Part shown: positions 1 to 6,625 of the stretch, in pieces
Layout of the letters: every line of letters begins with the position of its first letter
Position numbering within the stretch: position 1 is the stretch's first letter
Origin: Prolixibacteraceae bacterium
GTDB taxonomy: Bacteria > Bacteroidota > Bacteroidia > Bacteroidales > Prolixibacteraceae
Assembly (NCBI GenBank): GCA_003516705.1
Contig: DPCJ01000063.1
Span: 27,628-43,558 of the forward strand
Length of the DNA: 15,931 nt
Direction of reading: 5' to 3'
Notes under the pieces: model-generated
What the model was told of the DNA's origin: nothing
The model's database searches: none
The model's input: the letters and a program-made list of their open reading frames with translations, nothing else
Made by a program: the position numbers and the translations under genes

Positions 1-358
1 AAAAACCACTTTCAAATAGTATGGCAGCTTCATAAATGATGTAAGGCACGTTCTGGTTTTCTTTCCACGTGAGAAACTCATCTCTTACCAAAGGGTGCAC
101 CAGTGCGTTTACTTTCTGAATCCAGGCTTCGCTTTCGAAAATGAAGGAAGCCAGTTTTTTGCGGTTCAATAATCCATCGATATAAATGTCGGGTCCAAAC
201 CACGTAGTAAGTTCGGCTTTTACCTTATCGTGGCTGTTCATTATATCTTTGGCAACCAAATCGGCTTCAAAAACGGGAACTCCCAAAAGCCCGAAAATCT
301 TGCAAACGGTAGATTTTCCGCTGCCTATTCCCCCGGTTATTCCTACCGCTAAAGTCAT
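1..358 (-). CDS. coaE: Dephospho-CoA kinase, N-terminal part (runs off the window)
   Basis: This cytoplasmic enzyme phosphorylates the 3'-hydroxyl of dephospho-CoA using ATP, the last step of coenzyme A synthesis. Reading leftward from the ATG at 358-356, the protein starts MTLAVGITGGIGSGKST, which holds a textbook P-loop (GGIGSGKS) within the first 17 residues. It is followed by an EADLVAKDI segment at the place of the family's substrate-binding DAD/EAD motif and a region ending in IIYEAAILFESGF, typical of CoaE. About 119 residues of the usual 195-205 are present; the C-terminus lies outside the window. The start is 13 nt beyond the stop of the YbbR-domain gene, so the two are very probably co-transcribed, an arrangement common in Bacteroidota. 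Recognition of the family is firm. Confidence 0.95.
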   Translation of the reverse strand, partial: MTLAVGITGGIGSGKSTVCKIFGLLGVPVFEADLVAKDIMNSHDKVKAELTTWFGPDIYIDGLLNRKKLASFIFESEAWIQKVNALVHPLVRDEFLTWKENQNVPYIIYEAAILFESGF

Positions 359-371
359 TTTTGTACTTGTT

Positions 372-1361
372 TTATTTGTTGCTTTCAATCAGAAACTCCA
401 CCTTCTCGGGATTCAGTTTGATGTTTTGAATAAGTTCGGGTTGTTTAAAAATCGTTAATTCGAGGCTGTTGACATCGTTGATTATCGAATTGTAATCAAC
501 CGAAACCCCGAAATCTGAGGCTTTTACCGAATCGAAGCGGCTCAGCCCAACACTGCAAAAAAGTTTAATTTCTGATGGAAAAAGTTTGAGTTGAACATCA
601 GCAGGTTTGTTAAATATTTCAACCGGAACCTTGAGTTCCTTTTCAGTATATTTTTCAATTTCGATGTTTATTGTTACTTTTTCGGGTACAATCGTTGTCT
701 TTTCAGGATGAATTAAGTCAATTTCCTGTTGAATGTTTGTATTCAGCTTATTAGTGATGTTTACTTTGGTTTTAACCGCCGAAATATTATCGAGAACGAT
801 GGAGGGCCCTGTAATTTCAACCTTATCGGGATTGGTAGTTACTTTATTTTTCAGGTGCATTTGCGAAACAAAATCGACATTCAGGTCAATTTCAACAGGA
901 ACAGTTTTGGTAGAAAGACTGTCGAGTACAATTTCGAGTAGTTCGGGTCTAATTTCAGAAATTGCAACGTCGGAACTGATCTGACTGGAAAATGCGGGCA
1001 ACATATTCCGGCTTAGAATTTTATAAGTACCCGATGAAGGCTTAGTGTCTTGAATAATCCCTGAAATATCAATCTCAACAGGTGAAAACGTGAGAAGTTT
1101 GTATTGTAACAGTGCAAACCCTTTTCCTTTAACTGTAAGACTGAATTCGGCAGGTGTATTGCCACTTAAAAACTGGTTTTTTGGAGGATTTGTAAATTTA
1201 ACCGGATAACTGACAGATGCAGTATAGTCTTTACTTAAAGCGTTTAAAAACCAAAGAACAGTCGAAATAAGTAAACAAATCAGAAAAACAGCTACACGTT
1301 TGTTGTTTCGTAGTTTCTCAATTTCGAAATCGCCCGATATTTCCGAAAAATTCTTAATCAT
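372..1361 (-). CDS. YbbR-domain (CdaR-like) membrane-anchored protein
   Basis: This 329-residue protein has a short cytoplasmic N-terminus, one membrane segment at about residues 22-43 (RVAVFLICLLISTVLWFL) and a long extracytoplasmic part made of YbbR-type beta domains. These carry repeated patterns such as VPVEIDLNV near 155 and VPVEIFNKP near 245, and phrases of the type PDKVEITGP and PEKVTINIEI. In Firmicutes, YbbR/CdaR proteins modulate the diadenylate cyclase CdaA; in Bacteroidota no adjacent cyclase is usual and the role is unproven. It lies just upstream of coaE, as in many Bacteroidota where the order is nusB-yajC-ybbR-coaE. Here no yajC is seen upstream; the gene has its own promoter-like box 16 nt away. 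I am sure of the family, not of the biochemical role. Confidence 0.88.
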   Translation of the reverse strand: MIKNFSEISGDFEIEKLRNNKRVAVFLICLLISTVLWFLNALSKDYTASVSYPVKFTNPPKNQFLSGNTPAEFSLTVKGKGFALLQYKLLTFSPVEIDISGIIQDTKPSSGTYKILSRNMLPAFSSQISSDVAISEIRPELLEIVLDSLSTKTVPVEIDLNVDFVSQMHLKNKVTTNPDKVEITGPSIVLDNISAVKTKVNITNKLNTNIQQEIDLIHPEKTTIVPEKVTINIEIEKYTEKELKVPVEIFNKPADVQLKLFPSEIKLFCSVGLSRFDSVKASDFGVSVDYNSIINDVNSLELTIFKQPELIQNIKLNPEKVEFLIESNK

Positions 1362-1376
1362 AGTTTTTAAGCCTCA

Positions 1377-1384
1377 CAAATGTA
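1377..1384 (-). promoter_or_regulatory. Promoter -7 box of the YbbR-coaE unit
   Basis: On the minus strand this reads TACATTTG, a full match to the Bacteroidota -7 consensus TAnnTTTG. A TTGG that could serve as the -33 element lies 17 nt upstream (1405-1402). The predicted transcript would have a leader of only about 10 nt before the ATG at 1361. Confidence 0.55.
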
Positions 1385-1459
1385 AATATTTAAAAGAAAT
1401 GCCAAGCAGGTACTGCGCATATTCTGACAGCGATGAACAGAACTTTTATAAGTGAACTC

Positions 1460-1489
1460 AAAAAAAAAGAGAGATACAAAGTATCTCTC
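1460..1489 (-). terminator. Intrinsic terminator for leftward transcription
   Basis: GAGAGATAC (1469-1477) and GTATCTCTC (1481-1489) form a perfect 9-bp stem with a 3-nt loop. Nine A residues on the plus strand (1460-1468) give a U-tract after the stem for leftward transcripts. It cannot serve the rightward direction, where no T-run follows. It lies upstream of the YbbR promoter, so whatever it ends starts to its right. Confidence 0.75.
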
Positions 1490-1588
1490 AAATTGTGAAC
1501 CCTACGGTACAAAATTCGAACCATTTGATTGCAGAACTAAAGCTTTTGGGAGACATCTTAGCTTTATGAGACTGTCAAATTTAAAATG
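1460..1588 (-). ncRNA. Candidate small RNA, about 130 nt, of unknown family
   Basis: No protein is encoded here, but three signals line up on the minus strand. A box TACTTTTG (1600-1593) matches the Bacteroidota -7 consensus. A perfect 7-bp stem follows (TAAAGCT at 1538-1544 with AGCTTTA at 1560-1566). The stretch then ends in a perfect 9-bp hairpin followed by nine U residues (1489-1460). Between them, GGTTCGAAT (1525-1517 on the minus strand) resembles a tRNA T-loop, but the flanking bases do not form a T-stem and no complete cloverleaf is visible, so a decayed tRNA is an alternative. I do not recognise 6S, SRP or tmRNA signatures. The 5' end is estimated from the -7 box. Confidence 0.4.
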
Positions 1589-1592
1589 CGAA

Positions 1593-1600
1593 CAAAAGTA
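1593..1600 (-). promoter_or_regulatory. Candidate -7 box for the leftward small RNA
   Basis: The minus strand reads TACTTTTG, matching TAnnTTTG. A good -33 TTTG is not seen at the usual distance, so this promoter is less certain than the others. Its upstream region runs into the operator of tetR A, so repressor binding there could affect both directions. Confidence 0.35.
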
Positions 1601-1623
1601 AAAACAATCTAGTAAATTATATT

Positions 1624-1631
1624 TACATTTG
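1624..1631 (+). promoter_or_regulatory. Promoter -7 box of tetR A
   Basis: TACATTTG matches the Bacteroidota -7 consensus. Its last five bases form part of the left arm of the operator below, so the repressor would sit on the promoter itself. Confidence 0.55.
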
Positions 1632-1656
1632 AACTAAAAAACAAAATTAGTCAAAT
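1627..1656. promoter_or_regulatory. TetR operator, copy 1 (tetR A promoter and start codon)
   Basis: The left arm is ATTTGAACTA (1627-1636) and the right arm TAGTCAAAT (1648-1656), with 11 nt between. The left arm carries one extra A compared with the perfect copies at 5959-5987 and 6582-6610; even the A-rich spacer resembles that of the 5959 copy. The site runs from the -7 box into the ATG of the regulator gene, which fits autorepression. That TetR A or B binds it is inference. Confidence 0.65.
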
Positions 1657-2242
1657 GTTTAGAAATAATACCAAGGATACAAAAGAACTTATTTTAAAAA
1701 TTGCGATGCAGGTATTTGCTAAATATGGATTTCAGAAAACCTCAATTAATGATATTGCCAACGCTGCATTCAGATCAAAAGGTTCAGTTCACTATTATTT
1801 CAAAAATAAGAATGAGTTATTTCTGAAAGTTGTTGAAAAAGAGTTTCAATTATTACGCACAGAATTAGAGATAGTTGCGATGTCAGAATTAAACGGTAAA
1901 CTGAAATTGACTAATTACATTATTACACGAATGAAAATTCTTGTGAAATTATCTTACATCTCAGATGCGATAAAAAATGGCTATATGGATTATGAATATT
2001 TTGCAGGAAAAATCAGGAAGAAATTCGATGATGAAGAGATTTTATTAGTAAAAGGGATAATATCAAATGGTATAATAAATGGTGAGTTTGAAGAAAGGGA
2101 TGAAGAGCAAACTGCCTATGTTATTGTGTCAGCACTGAAAGGACTTGAGGAACTTTTAATGGTCAATATTAAATGTAGTGAGTGTGATATAAATCTCGAT
2201 TACATGATTCAGGTTTTATTAAAAGGAATTGAGAAAAGATAG
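1655..2242 (+). CDS. TetR/AcrR-family transcriptional repressor (regulator A)
   Basis: This 195-residue protein has the standard TetR layout. The N-terminal helix-turn-helix spans about residues 10-58 (TKELILKIAMQVFAKYGFQKTSINDIA, then KGSVHYYFKNKNELF as recognition helix and cap), followed by an all-helical ligand/dimerisation domain. Such proteins bind a palindromic operator as dimers and release it when a small hydrophobic ligand binds. The inverted repeat at 1627-1656 covers the -7 box and start codon, so autorepression is likely. The gene precedes an acyltransferase and a patatin-like lipase on the same strand (142-nt and 82-nt gaps), which suggests control of lipid genes. Its HTH resembles that of regulator B (5991), in line with the shared operator. 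No better start exists: the next in-frame ATG lies inside the HTH. Confidence 0.9.
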   Translation: MFRNNTKDTKELILKIAMQVFAKYGFQKTSINDIANAAFRSKGSVHYYFKNKNELFLKVVEKEFQLLRTELEIVAMSELNGKLKLTNYIITRMKILVKLSYISDAIKNGYMDYEYFAGKIRKKFDDEEILLVKGIISNGIINGEFEERDEEQTAYVIVSALKGLEELLMVNIKCSECDINLDYMIQVLLKGIEKR

Positions 2243-2384
2243 ATTTGTCCTAATACTGACATAAAATCAAACACATGGCAATGTAAGTTCGTAAAAGTGC
2301 TTAAAAGCTATAATGAAACTCATATCAAGGCTTTAAATATAATAATCAGGAGTTGTTTTAGAAGCTTTTCATAAAAATCAAAAA

Positions 2385-3194
2385 ATGAATTATATCAATA
2401 TATCACATATTATAAAAAATAGTAATTCGAAATTTCTGAAAAGACTACCTGATTTCTCTATTCGAATAATTGCCTGGATTGTTAGACAAGAGGAAATAAA
2501 CCGGATTCTAAAAAAATATGAAGGATTTGAGGGCGTTGACTTTCTGCCTAAAATAATTGAAGAGTTGGAAATTAATGTGGAATGTGCAGGACTGGAAAAT
2601 TTACCGGAAAATGGAAAATGCTTTTTTGTTGCCAATCACCCTTTCGGACTGCTTGACGGTTTAATCCTTACAAATATTGTTGGTACAAAATACGGACATT
2701 TAAAAGCTATTGGAAACGATGCTTTTATGTTTGTTCCAAACTTAAGACCAATAGTCTCAAATGTCAATGTATTTGGGAAAAATCCTAAAAAATACTTTGT
2801 TGAATTAAACAATGTCTTTGCTTCTGATGCACCAATAACACATTTCCCTTATGGGCTTGTATCTAGAATTTATAAACTAAAGATACAAGATAAATTTTGG
2901 CATAAAAGTTTTATTACAAAAGCAATTCAACATAAAAGAAACATTATTCCGGTGCGATTTTATGGACGAAATTCTTATCTGTTTTATTCCATATTTTTAC
3001 TCAGGCAAGTAGTAAAAATTAAAATCAATTTGGAACTGATATTGCTTCCGCATGAACTATTTCGTAAAAGGGGAAAAACAATTAAAGTTACAATTGGTGA
3101 GATGATTCAATACAGTGATTTGGAAACATCTATGTCGCATTGGGACTGGGCACAAAAGATTCGTAATGAAGTTTATTCCCATAAAAACAATTAG
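2385..3194 (+). CDS. PlsC-like lysophospholipid/aminolipid acyltransferase
   Basis: This 269-residue, probably membrane-associated enzyme should move an acyl chain from acyl-ACP or acyl-CoA onto a glycerolipid or aminolipid hydroxyl. The catalytic block is VANHPFGLLDGL, with H85 and D91 (NHPxGxLDG form), followed by the substrate block FPYGLVSR at 154-161 and the IIPVRFYGRNSYLFY region. This version of the motifs is seen in the branch that includes OlsA/GlsA-type O-acyltransferases and hemolysin-like proteins rather than in classical PlsC (HxxxxD), so ornithine or glycine lipid synthesis is possible, but I cannot settle the substrate. No N-acyltransferase partner (OlsB/GlsB) is present nearby. 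It sits between tetR A and a patatin-like lipase, so acylation and deacylation genes are paired. The sequence is noticeably AT-rich. Confidence 0.82.
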   Translation: MNYINISHIIKNSNSKFLKRLPDFSIRIIAWIVRQEEINRILKKYEGFEGVDFLPKIIEELEINVECAGLENLPENGKCFFVANHPFGLLDGLILTNIVGTKYGHLKAIGNDAFMFVPNLRPIVSNVNVFGKNPKKYFVELNNVFASDAPITHFPYGLVSRIYKLKIQDKFWHKSFITKAIQHKRNIIPVRFYGRNSYLFYSIFLLRQVVKIKINLELILLPHELFRKRGKTIKVTIGEMIQYSDLETSMSHWDWAQKIRNEVYSHKNN

Positions 3195-3276
3195 TGACAA
3201 ACCGTTATGAAATTAATTCATAAATTGAAAAAACATTTATGATTCAAATATCAGGAATGCATAAAACATTATAGTA

Positions 3277-4197
3277 ATGGATATGAAAAAAAATGTTGCA
3301 TTGGTTTTGGGAAGTGGCGGAGCAAGAGGCTTAGCTCACATTGGTGTAATTAACGAACTCGAAGAGCAGGGATTCATTATCACATCAGTTAGTGGCACTT
3401 CAATCGGTTCATTAATTGGTGGATTTTGTGCTATGGGGAAATTAAATGAATTGACAGAATGGCTTACTACACTTCAAAAAAAGGATGTTTACAGTTTGAT
3501 GGACCCCACCTTAAGCACGAATGGTCTGTTAAAGGCTGAAAAGGTTTTTAGAAAATTGAATACAATAATTCCGGATGTTCTTATTGAAGATATGAATATT
3601 CCGTATGCGGCAGTTGCAACCGATGTAATAAACAGAGAAGAAGTTATATTTACCAAAGGTAGTTTTTATAAGGCTGCGAGAGCATCTATTGCAATCCCCA
3701 CAATTATTACACCAGTCATATCAGAAAACAGTATTCTTGTTGATGGTGGATTGCTTAATCCAATCCCAGCTAATCGAGTAAAAAGAACAGAAGGCGATAT
3801 TTTAGTTGTTGTTAATTTGTATGACAGCAATAACCCGGATATATTGTTGTATGAAGAAGACGTTAAGAAACATCTTGCTCCCCAAAAATCATCGATTAGT
3901 AATATAGTTATCCTAAACAATAGCATAAATAATATTATAAAGAGAATACAGGACTTTATTCCAACAGGTAATAAAAACAGCCAGGGGTACTATTCGCTGA
4001 TTCAGTTTACAACTTCTGCTATGCTTGAACAGATTTCAAAATTATCTCTAGAGTTGAACAAACCTGATATATTGATAAATATTCCTTTTGATGCAGCAAG
4101 AACGTTTGAATTTTACAAGGCAAAGGAGTTGATAGAAGCAGGAAGGAAGGCTGCAAGAATCTGTATAAAACAATACCAAAATATTAACGATAATTAA
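3277..4197 (+). CDS. Patatin-like phospholipase, RssA type
   Basis: This 306-residue serine hydrolase should cleave acyl chains from phospholipids or related lipids. It has the full patatin set: an oxyanion loop GSGGARG at residues 12-18, the nucleophile elbow GTSIG with Ser42, and the catalytic aspartate D156 in VDGGLLNPIPA. No signal peptide or beta-barrel is present, so it is predicted to be cytoplasmic like RssA/YchK, unlike the secreted patatin remnant at 12367. A second in-frame ATG two codons downstream (3283) is an equally good start. It follows the acyltransferase by 82 nt on the same strand, and the pair could remodel membrane lipids under TetR A. No clear terminator follows. Confidence 0.9.
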   Translation: MDMKKNVALVLGSGGARGLAHIGVINELEEQGFIITSVSGTSIGSLIGGFCAMGKLNELTEWLTTLQKKDVYSLMDPTLSTNGLLKAEKVFRKLNTIIPDVLIEDMNIPYAAVATDVINREEVIFTKGSFYKAARASIAIPTIITPVISENSILVDGGLLNPIPANRVKRTEGDILVVVNLYDSNNPDILLYEEDVKKHLAPQKSSISNIVILNNSINNIIKRIQDFIPTGNKNSQGYYSLIQFTTSAMLEQISKLSLELNKPDILINIPFDAARTFEFYKAKELIEAGRKAARICIKQYQNINDN

Positions 4198-4412
4198 AAT
4201 ACTTTATCATTAATACTTATGGTGATTTTATCAATTCATCTTATAATGGTCTAAAGTTATTTAAGAAGTAGATCGTAACTGCTTAACAGTCTGTTTGTAT
4301 GTTAATGCTCACTTGACCGTTCCCAATGATGGATCAGATTCATTTTCTAAAGCTGTACCCTTCGGTAACTGTGTCAATTTTAAATTCTGGTTTTTCAGGA
4401 AATTTGTGCAAA

Positions 4413-4757
4413 TTATTTTCCTGTTATTTTTTTTCTGTGATTTATTCCCCAATCTCTTAAAGCTTTAATAACATCACCCAGTGTTTCAGCATAAGAGGAC
4501 GTATTGTATTCTATCATCACAGGATAGCCTTCAATAATTTTTCTTTCTATCAGTTTATTTTGTTCAAGATCTTTTAATTCATTGGATAAAACTTTAGCCG
4601 TGATTTTAGGAATGCTTTTTTGTATTTCAGTAAATCGATGATTCCCTGATGAGATTGAAATCAGAATCAACAACTTCCATTTTCCGCTAATAACATCTAT
4701 TGCGTCTCTAACTGGCAACATTGCAGAGGAACAATCAGTGTGAACAGATTTTTTCAT
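4413..4757 (-). CDS. HxlR-family winged-helix transcriptional regulator
   Basis: This 114-residue DNA-binding protein shows the HxlR signature: an N-terminal Cys-containing segment (HTDCSSAMLPVRDAIDVI), then GKWKLLILISI, the recognition region RFTEIQKSIPKITAKVLSNELKDLE, and the wing with ERKIIEGYPVMIEYNTSSYAETLGDV. Members such as HypR and YodB use the N-terminal cysteine to sense electrophiles or oxidants. A conserved-position Cys is present here, so redox sensing is possible but unproven. The gene is divergent from a DoxX-like gene and an NAD(P)H-binding oxidoreductase, a common HxlR target arrangement. Two inverted repeats in the shared 120-nt intergenic region are candidate operators. On the minus strand TATATTTA (4815-4808) is a near-match -7 box. 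Confidence 0.9.
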   Translation of the reverse strand: MKKSVHTDCSSAMLPVRDAIDVISGKWKLLILISISSGNHRFTEIQKSIPKITAKVLSNELKDLEQNKLIERKIIEGYPVMIEYNTSSYAETLGDVIKALRDWGINHRKKITGK

Positions 4758-4775
4758 AAACTTTTTTCTTATCGC

Positions 4776-4809
4776 TTACCTTTAGGTAACTACTATATAT
4801 TAGATAGTA
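4776..4809. promoter_or_regulatory. Two inverted repeats, candidate HxlR operators
   Basis: TTACCT (4776-4781) and AGGTAA (4784-4789) form a 6-bp inverted repeat with a 2-nt spacer. Two bases on, TACTAT (4791-4796) and ATAGTA (4804-4809) form another with a 7-nt spacer. Both lie between the divergent hxlR-type and doxX-type genes and close to the -7 box at 4818. Which one HxlR uses cannot be told from sequence. Confidence 0.5.
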
Positions 4810-4817
4810 AATATATT

Positions 4818-4825
4818 TAACTTTG
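4818..4825 (+). promoter_or_regulatory. Promoter -7 box of the DoxX-like gene
   Basis: TAACTTTG matches the Bacteroidota TAnnTTTG consensus and lies about 53 nt before the ATG at 4878. The inverted repeat ending at 4809 sits just upstream, where a bound HxlR dimer would affect RNA polymerase. Confidence 0.5.
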
Positions 4826-4877
4826 TCGAATAAAAAAATATTAATTCTCAAAATAAATTACAGTAAAAATTAACATA

Positions 4878-5246
4878 ATGAAATCAAAAAAAGTAGTTTA
4901 TTGGATAACAACATCCGTTATTGGCTTGATGATGGTATTTAGCGCCTTCAATTACTTTACAAGTATAGAAGCAATAGAAGGTATGGCCCGGCTTGGATTT
5001 CAGCCTTTCTTCGTTAAAGAATTAGGATTCTTTAAAATCTTAGGTGTTTTGGCGCTTGTTATACCACAAGTTCCAATTAAAATAAAAGAATGGGCTTATG
5101 CCGGTTTTGGAATTGTTTTTATATCTGCATTCTGGGCACATGTAAATGCAGGTGACCCAGTTTCTATGTCTTCAATGCCTATCATTTTCCTGGTATTGCT
5201 TATAGTATCTAACATCTATTTGAATAAAATAAAAGTTTCGAAATGA
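4878..5246 (+). CDS. DoxX-like integral membrane protein
   Basis: This 122-residue protein has four hydrophobic segments (about 7-28, 47-64, 73-92 and 98-116), the DoxX/DoxD-like four-helix layout. The segment IEAIEGMARLGFQPFFVKELGFFKILGVLAL is typical of the subgroup, with a conserved glycine and a phenylalanine-rich loop before helix 2. DoxX relatives are linked to quinone or thiosulfate redox chemistry at the membrane, but most have no proven reaction. The stop codon overlaps the ATG of the following NAD(P)H-binding gene by four bases (ATGA), so the two are translationally coupled. It is divergent from the HxlR regulator, which probably controls it. Confidence 0.82.
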   Translation: MKSKKVVYWITTSVIGLMMVFSAFNYFTSIEAIEGMARLGFQPFFVKELGFFKILGVLALVIPQVPIKIKEWAYAGFGIVFISAFWAHVNAGDPVSMSSMPIIFLVLLIVSNIYLNKIKVSK

Positions 5247-5877
5247 ATTTAACAATCTTTGGTGGAACAGCCGAGACAGGAATACTTGTTATTAAAAAAG
5301 CCTTGGAAGCCGAATATCGAGTGACTGCTTTCGCACGCAACCCGGCAAAAATATCCTTTCAAGATAAAATCTTAAAATCATAAAAGGGGAACTTACAGAT
5401 ATTAATCAAATTGAAAAAGCAATGATTGGTGCTGATGTGGTTATCAGCGTTTTGGGGCCAACTGGAAAGACGAAAGGATTGAATATTTCTACAGGTATAA
5501 AAAATATCATTTCGGCAATGGAAAGAAATGATGTGAAACGTTTTATAGCAACAGCAACGCCAAGTTTTAAAGTCCCAAATGATAAATTTCAGTTTAGCTT
5601 TTCGCTTGCCATTTTTATGATAAAAACTTTAGCAAAAGATGCTTATTGTGATATAGTGGCAACCGGAGAAGCCGTTTCAAATAGTCAGTTAGATTGGACT
5701 TTAGTACGCATACCAATGCTGAGCAGAAAACCAGGAACAGGAAAACTGAATATCGGTTATACAGGAACCGATAATGTTAAAGTATTTTCGCTTTCAAGGG
5801 AAGACTTGGCTGATTTTTTAATTAAACAAATTAACGATAAAAATTATTTGAAAAAGGCACCTGTTATAAGCAATTAA
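5243..5877 (+). pseudogene. NAD(P)H-binding (atypical SDR/NmrA-like) oxidoreductase, frameshifted
   Basis: Translation from the ATG at 5243 (overlapping the DoxX stop) gives MNLTIFGGTAETG, the Rossmann glycine motif, and continues to RNPAKISFQDK, then stops at 5381-5383. The rest of the protein continues in another frame: LKIIKGELTDINQIEKA, then ADVVISVLGPTGKTKG, RFIATATPSF, LDWTLVRIPML and a C-terminal REDLADFLIKQI, ending at 5877. Adding one A to the A-run at 5366-5369 restores DKNLKIIKGELTD and one open protein of about 211 residues, a normal size for this family. So either the gene is inactivated by a one-base deletion, or the sequence has an error, or slippage at the A-run makes some full-length product. 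The 3' ORF from 5422 alone would lack the nucleotide-binding motif. In context it belongs to the HxlR-DoxX unit. Confidence 0.85.
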
Positions 5878-5955
5878 TTATTAATCATTTTTACTTTGAG
5901 TGAGTTTGTCACTCTTGAATCGATTTTAAAGATTGGTTTGCATTGAGAAAAATTC

Positions 5956-5963
5956 TATATTTG
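5956..5963 (+). promoter_or_regulatory. Promoter -7 box of tetR B
   Basis: TATATTTG matches TAnnTTTG. A TTGG at 5933-5936 lies 19 nt upstream as a possible -33 element. The operator copy 2 starts inside this box, and the leader before the ATG at 5991 would be only about 20 nt. Confidence 0.6.
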
Positions 5964-5987
5964 ACTAATTAAACAAAATAGTCAAAT
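5959..5987. promoter_or_regulatory. TetR operator, copy 2 (perfect, tetR B promoter)
   Basis: ATTTGACTA (5959-5967) and TAGTCAAAT (5979-5987) form a perfect 9-bp inverted repeat with an 11-nt spacer. It spans from the -7 box to three bases before the start codon of regulator B, a standard position for autorepression. It matches copies 1, 3 and 4 in sequence and geometry. Confidence 0.75.
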
Positions 5988-5990
5988 GGA

Positions 5991-6566
5991 ATGGCAAAAC
6001 CAGAAATCAAATCGATAATAATAAGTGCTGCCACTCAGTATTTTTCAAAATTCGGGTTTTATAAAACAACGATGGATGAGATTGCCAAACACATCCATAA
6101 AGCAAAAGGAGTTTTATATTATCACTATAATAGCAAGGAAGAATTATTTAACGAAGTATTAAAGCAGGAGCTTAGTACCGTAAAATCTGAGTTACAGAAG
6201 GTTGTTAATTCTGATGAAGATGCTTTAACTGTTCTTAATAACTATTTTTTTAAAAGGCTTGAGTTATTGCATGAATCTGTAAATTACCATGAAACTTTGA
6301 AAGCCGATTTTTTTGAAAAATATCATTTTGTAGAGGAAGTTAGGGAAGACTTTACCACGTTTGAGAGAAATAATTTTTATCAGATGCTAAAAAAAGGTGA
6401 GGATGAAGGGGTATTGCATTTTAATAATATTGACTCAACAGTAAATATCCTGTTAATGCTGGTCAACTCCATGGAAGTACCGTTATTCCTTCAAAATAAA
6501 TATTCCGAGTACATTCATACAATTAAAGAACTTGCAGAATTTCTTGTAAAAGGATTAAAATCTTAA
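5991..6566 (+). CDS. TetR/AcrR-family transcriptional repressor (regulator B) of the efflux operon
   Basis: This 191-residue TetR protein has its helix-turn-helix at about residues 7-55 (IKSIIISAATQYFSKFGFYKTTMDEIA, then KAKGVLYYHYNSKEELFNEVL) and a helical C-terminal ligand-binding domain. Its place directly before an adaptor gene and an RND pump gene is typical of AcrR-like local repressors that sense pump substrates. The inverted repeat copy 2 covers its own promoter, and copies 3 and 4 lie in the 143 nt between it and the adaptor gene. So it very likely represses itself and the pump. It also shares the operator with regulator A at 1655, which suggests cross-talk. The ATG at 5991 is preferred; a nearby ATG at 5986 is in another frame. 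Confidence 0.92.
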   Translation: MAKPEIKSIIISAATQYFSKFGFYKTTMDEIAKHIHKAKGVLYYHYNSKEELFNEVLKQELSTVKSELQKVVNSDEDALTVLNNYFFKRLELLHESVNYHETLKADFFEKYHFVEEVREDFTTFERNNFYQMLKKGEDEGVLHFNNIDSTVNILLMLVNSMEVPLFLQNKYSEYIHTIKELAEFLVKGLKS

Positions 6567-6581
6567 CAATTTATTAACTCG

Positions 6582-6610
6582 ATTTGACTAAAAGTGTTTT
6601 ATAGTCAAAT
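6582..6610. promoter_or_regulatory. TetR operator, copy 3 (perfect, upstream part of efflux promoter)
   Basis: ATTTGACTA (6582-6590) and TAGTCAAAT (6602-6610) repeat the copy-2 arms exactly, with an 11-nt spacer of different sequence. Arms conserved while the spacer differs is what a dimer-binding site looks like. It ends 7 nt before the -7 box at 6618. Confidence 0.75.
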
Positions 6611-6617
6611 ATTATTA

Positions 6618-6625
6618 TACATTTG
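6618..6625 (+). promoter_or_regulatory. Promoter -7 box of the efflux operon
   Basis: TACATTTG matches TAnnTTTG and is flanked on both sides by operator copies 3 and 4. The expected transcript start is near 6630, which leaves a leader of about 80 nt before the ATG at 6710. Confidence 0.6.

Noticed and set aside
186..984. Rightward open frames opposite coaE and the YbbR gene
   Set aside because: They are shadows of two well-supported leftward genes and show no family motifs or start signals.
1491..1530. A tRNA gene suggested by GGTTCGAAT on the minus strand
   Set aside because: The bases around the loop do not form a T-stem and no anticodon or D arm is recognisable; kept only as an alternative for the small RNA candidate.
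4198..4412. A possible decayed ORF on the minus strand (QLPKGTALENESDPSLG) beyond the HxlR stop
   Set aside because: It is short, has no start and matches no family I can name; chance coding cannot be excluded.
4396..4423. Inverted repeat around the stop codon of the HxlR gene (CAGGAAAT/ATTTTCCTG) as a terminator
   Set aside because: The arms are imperfect and no U-tract follows in the leftward direction.
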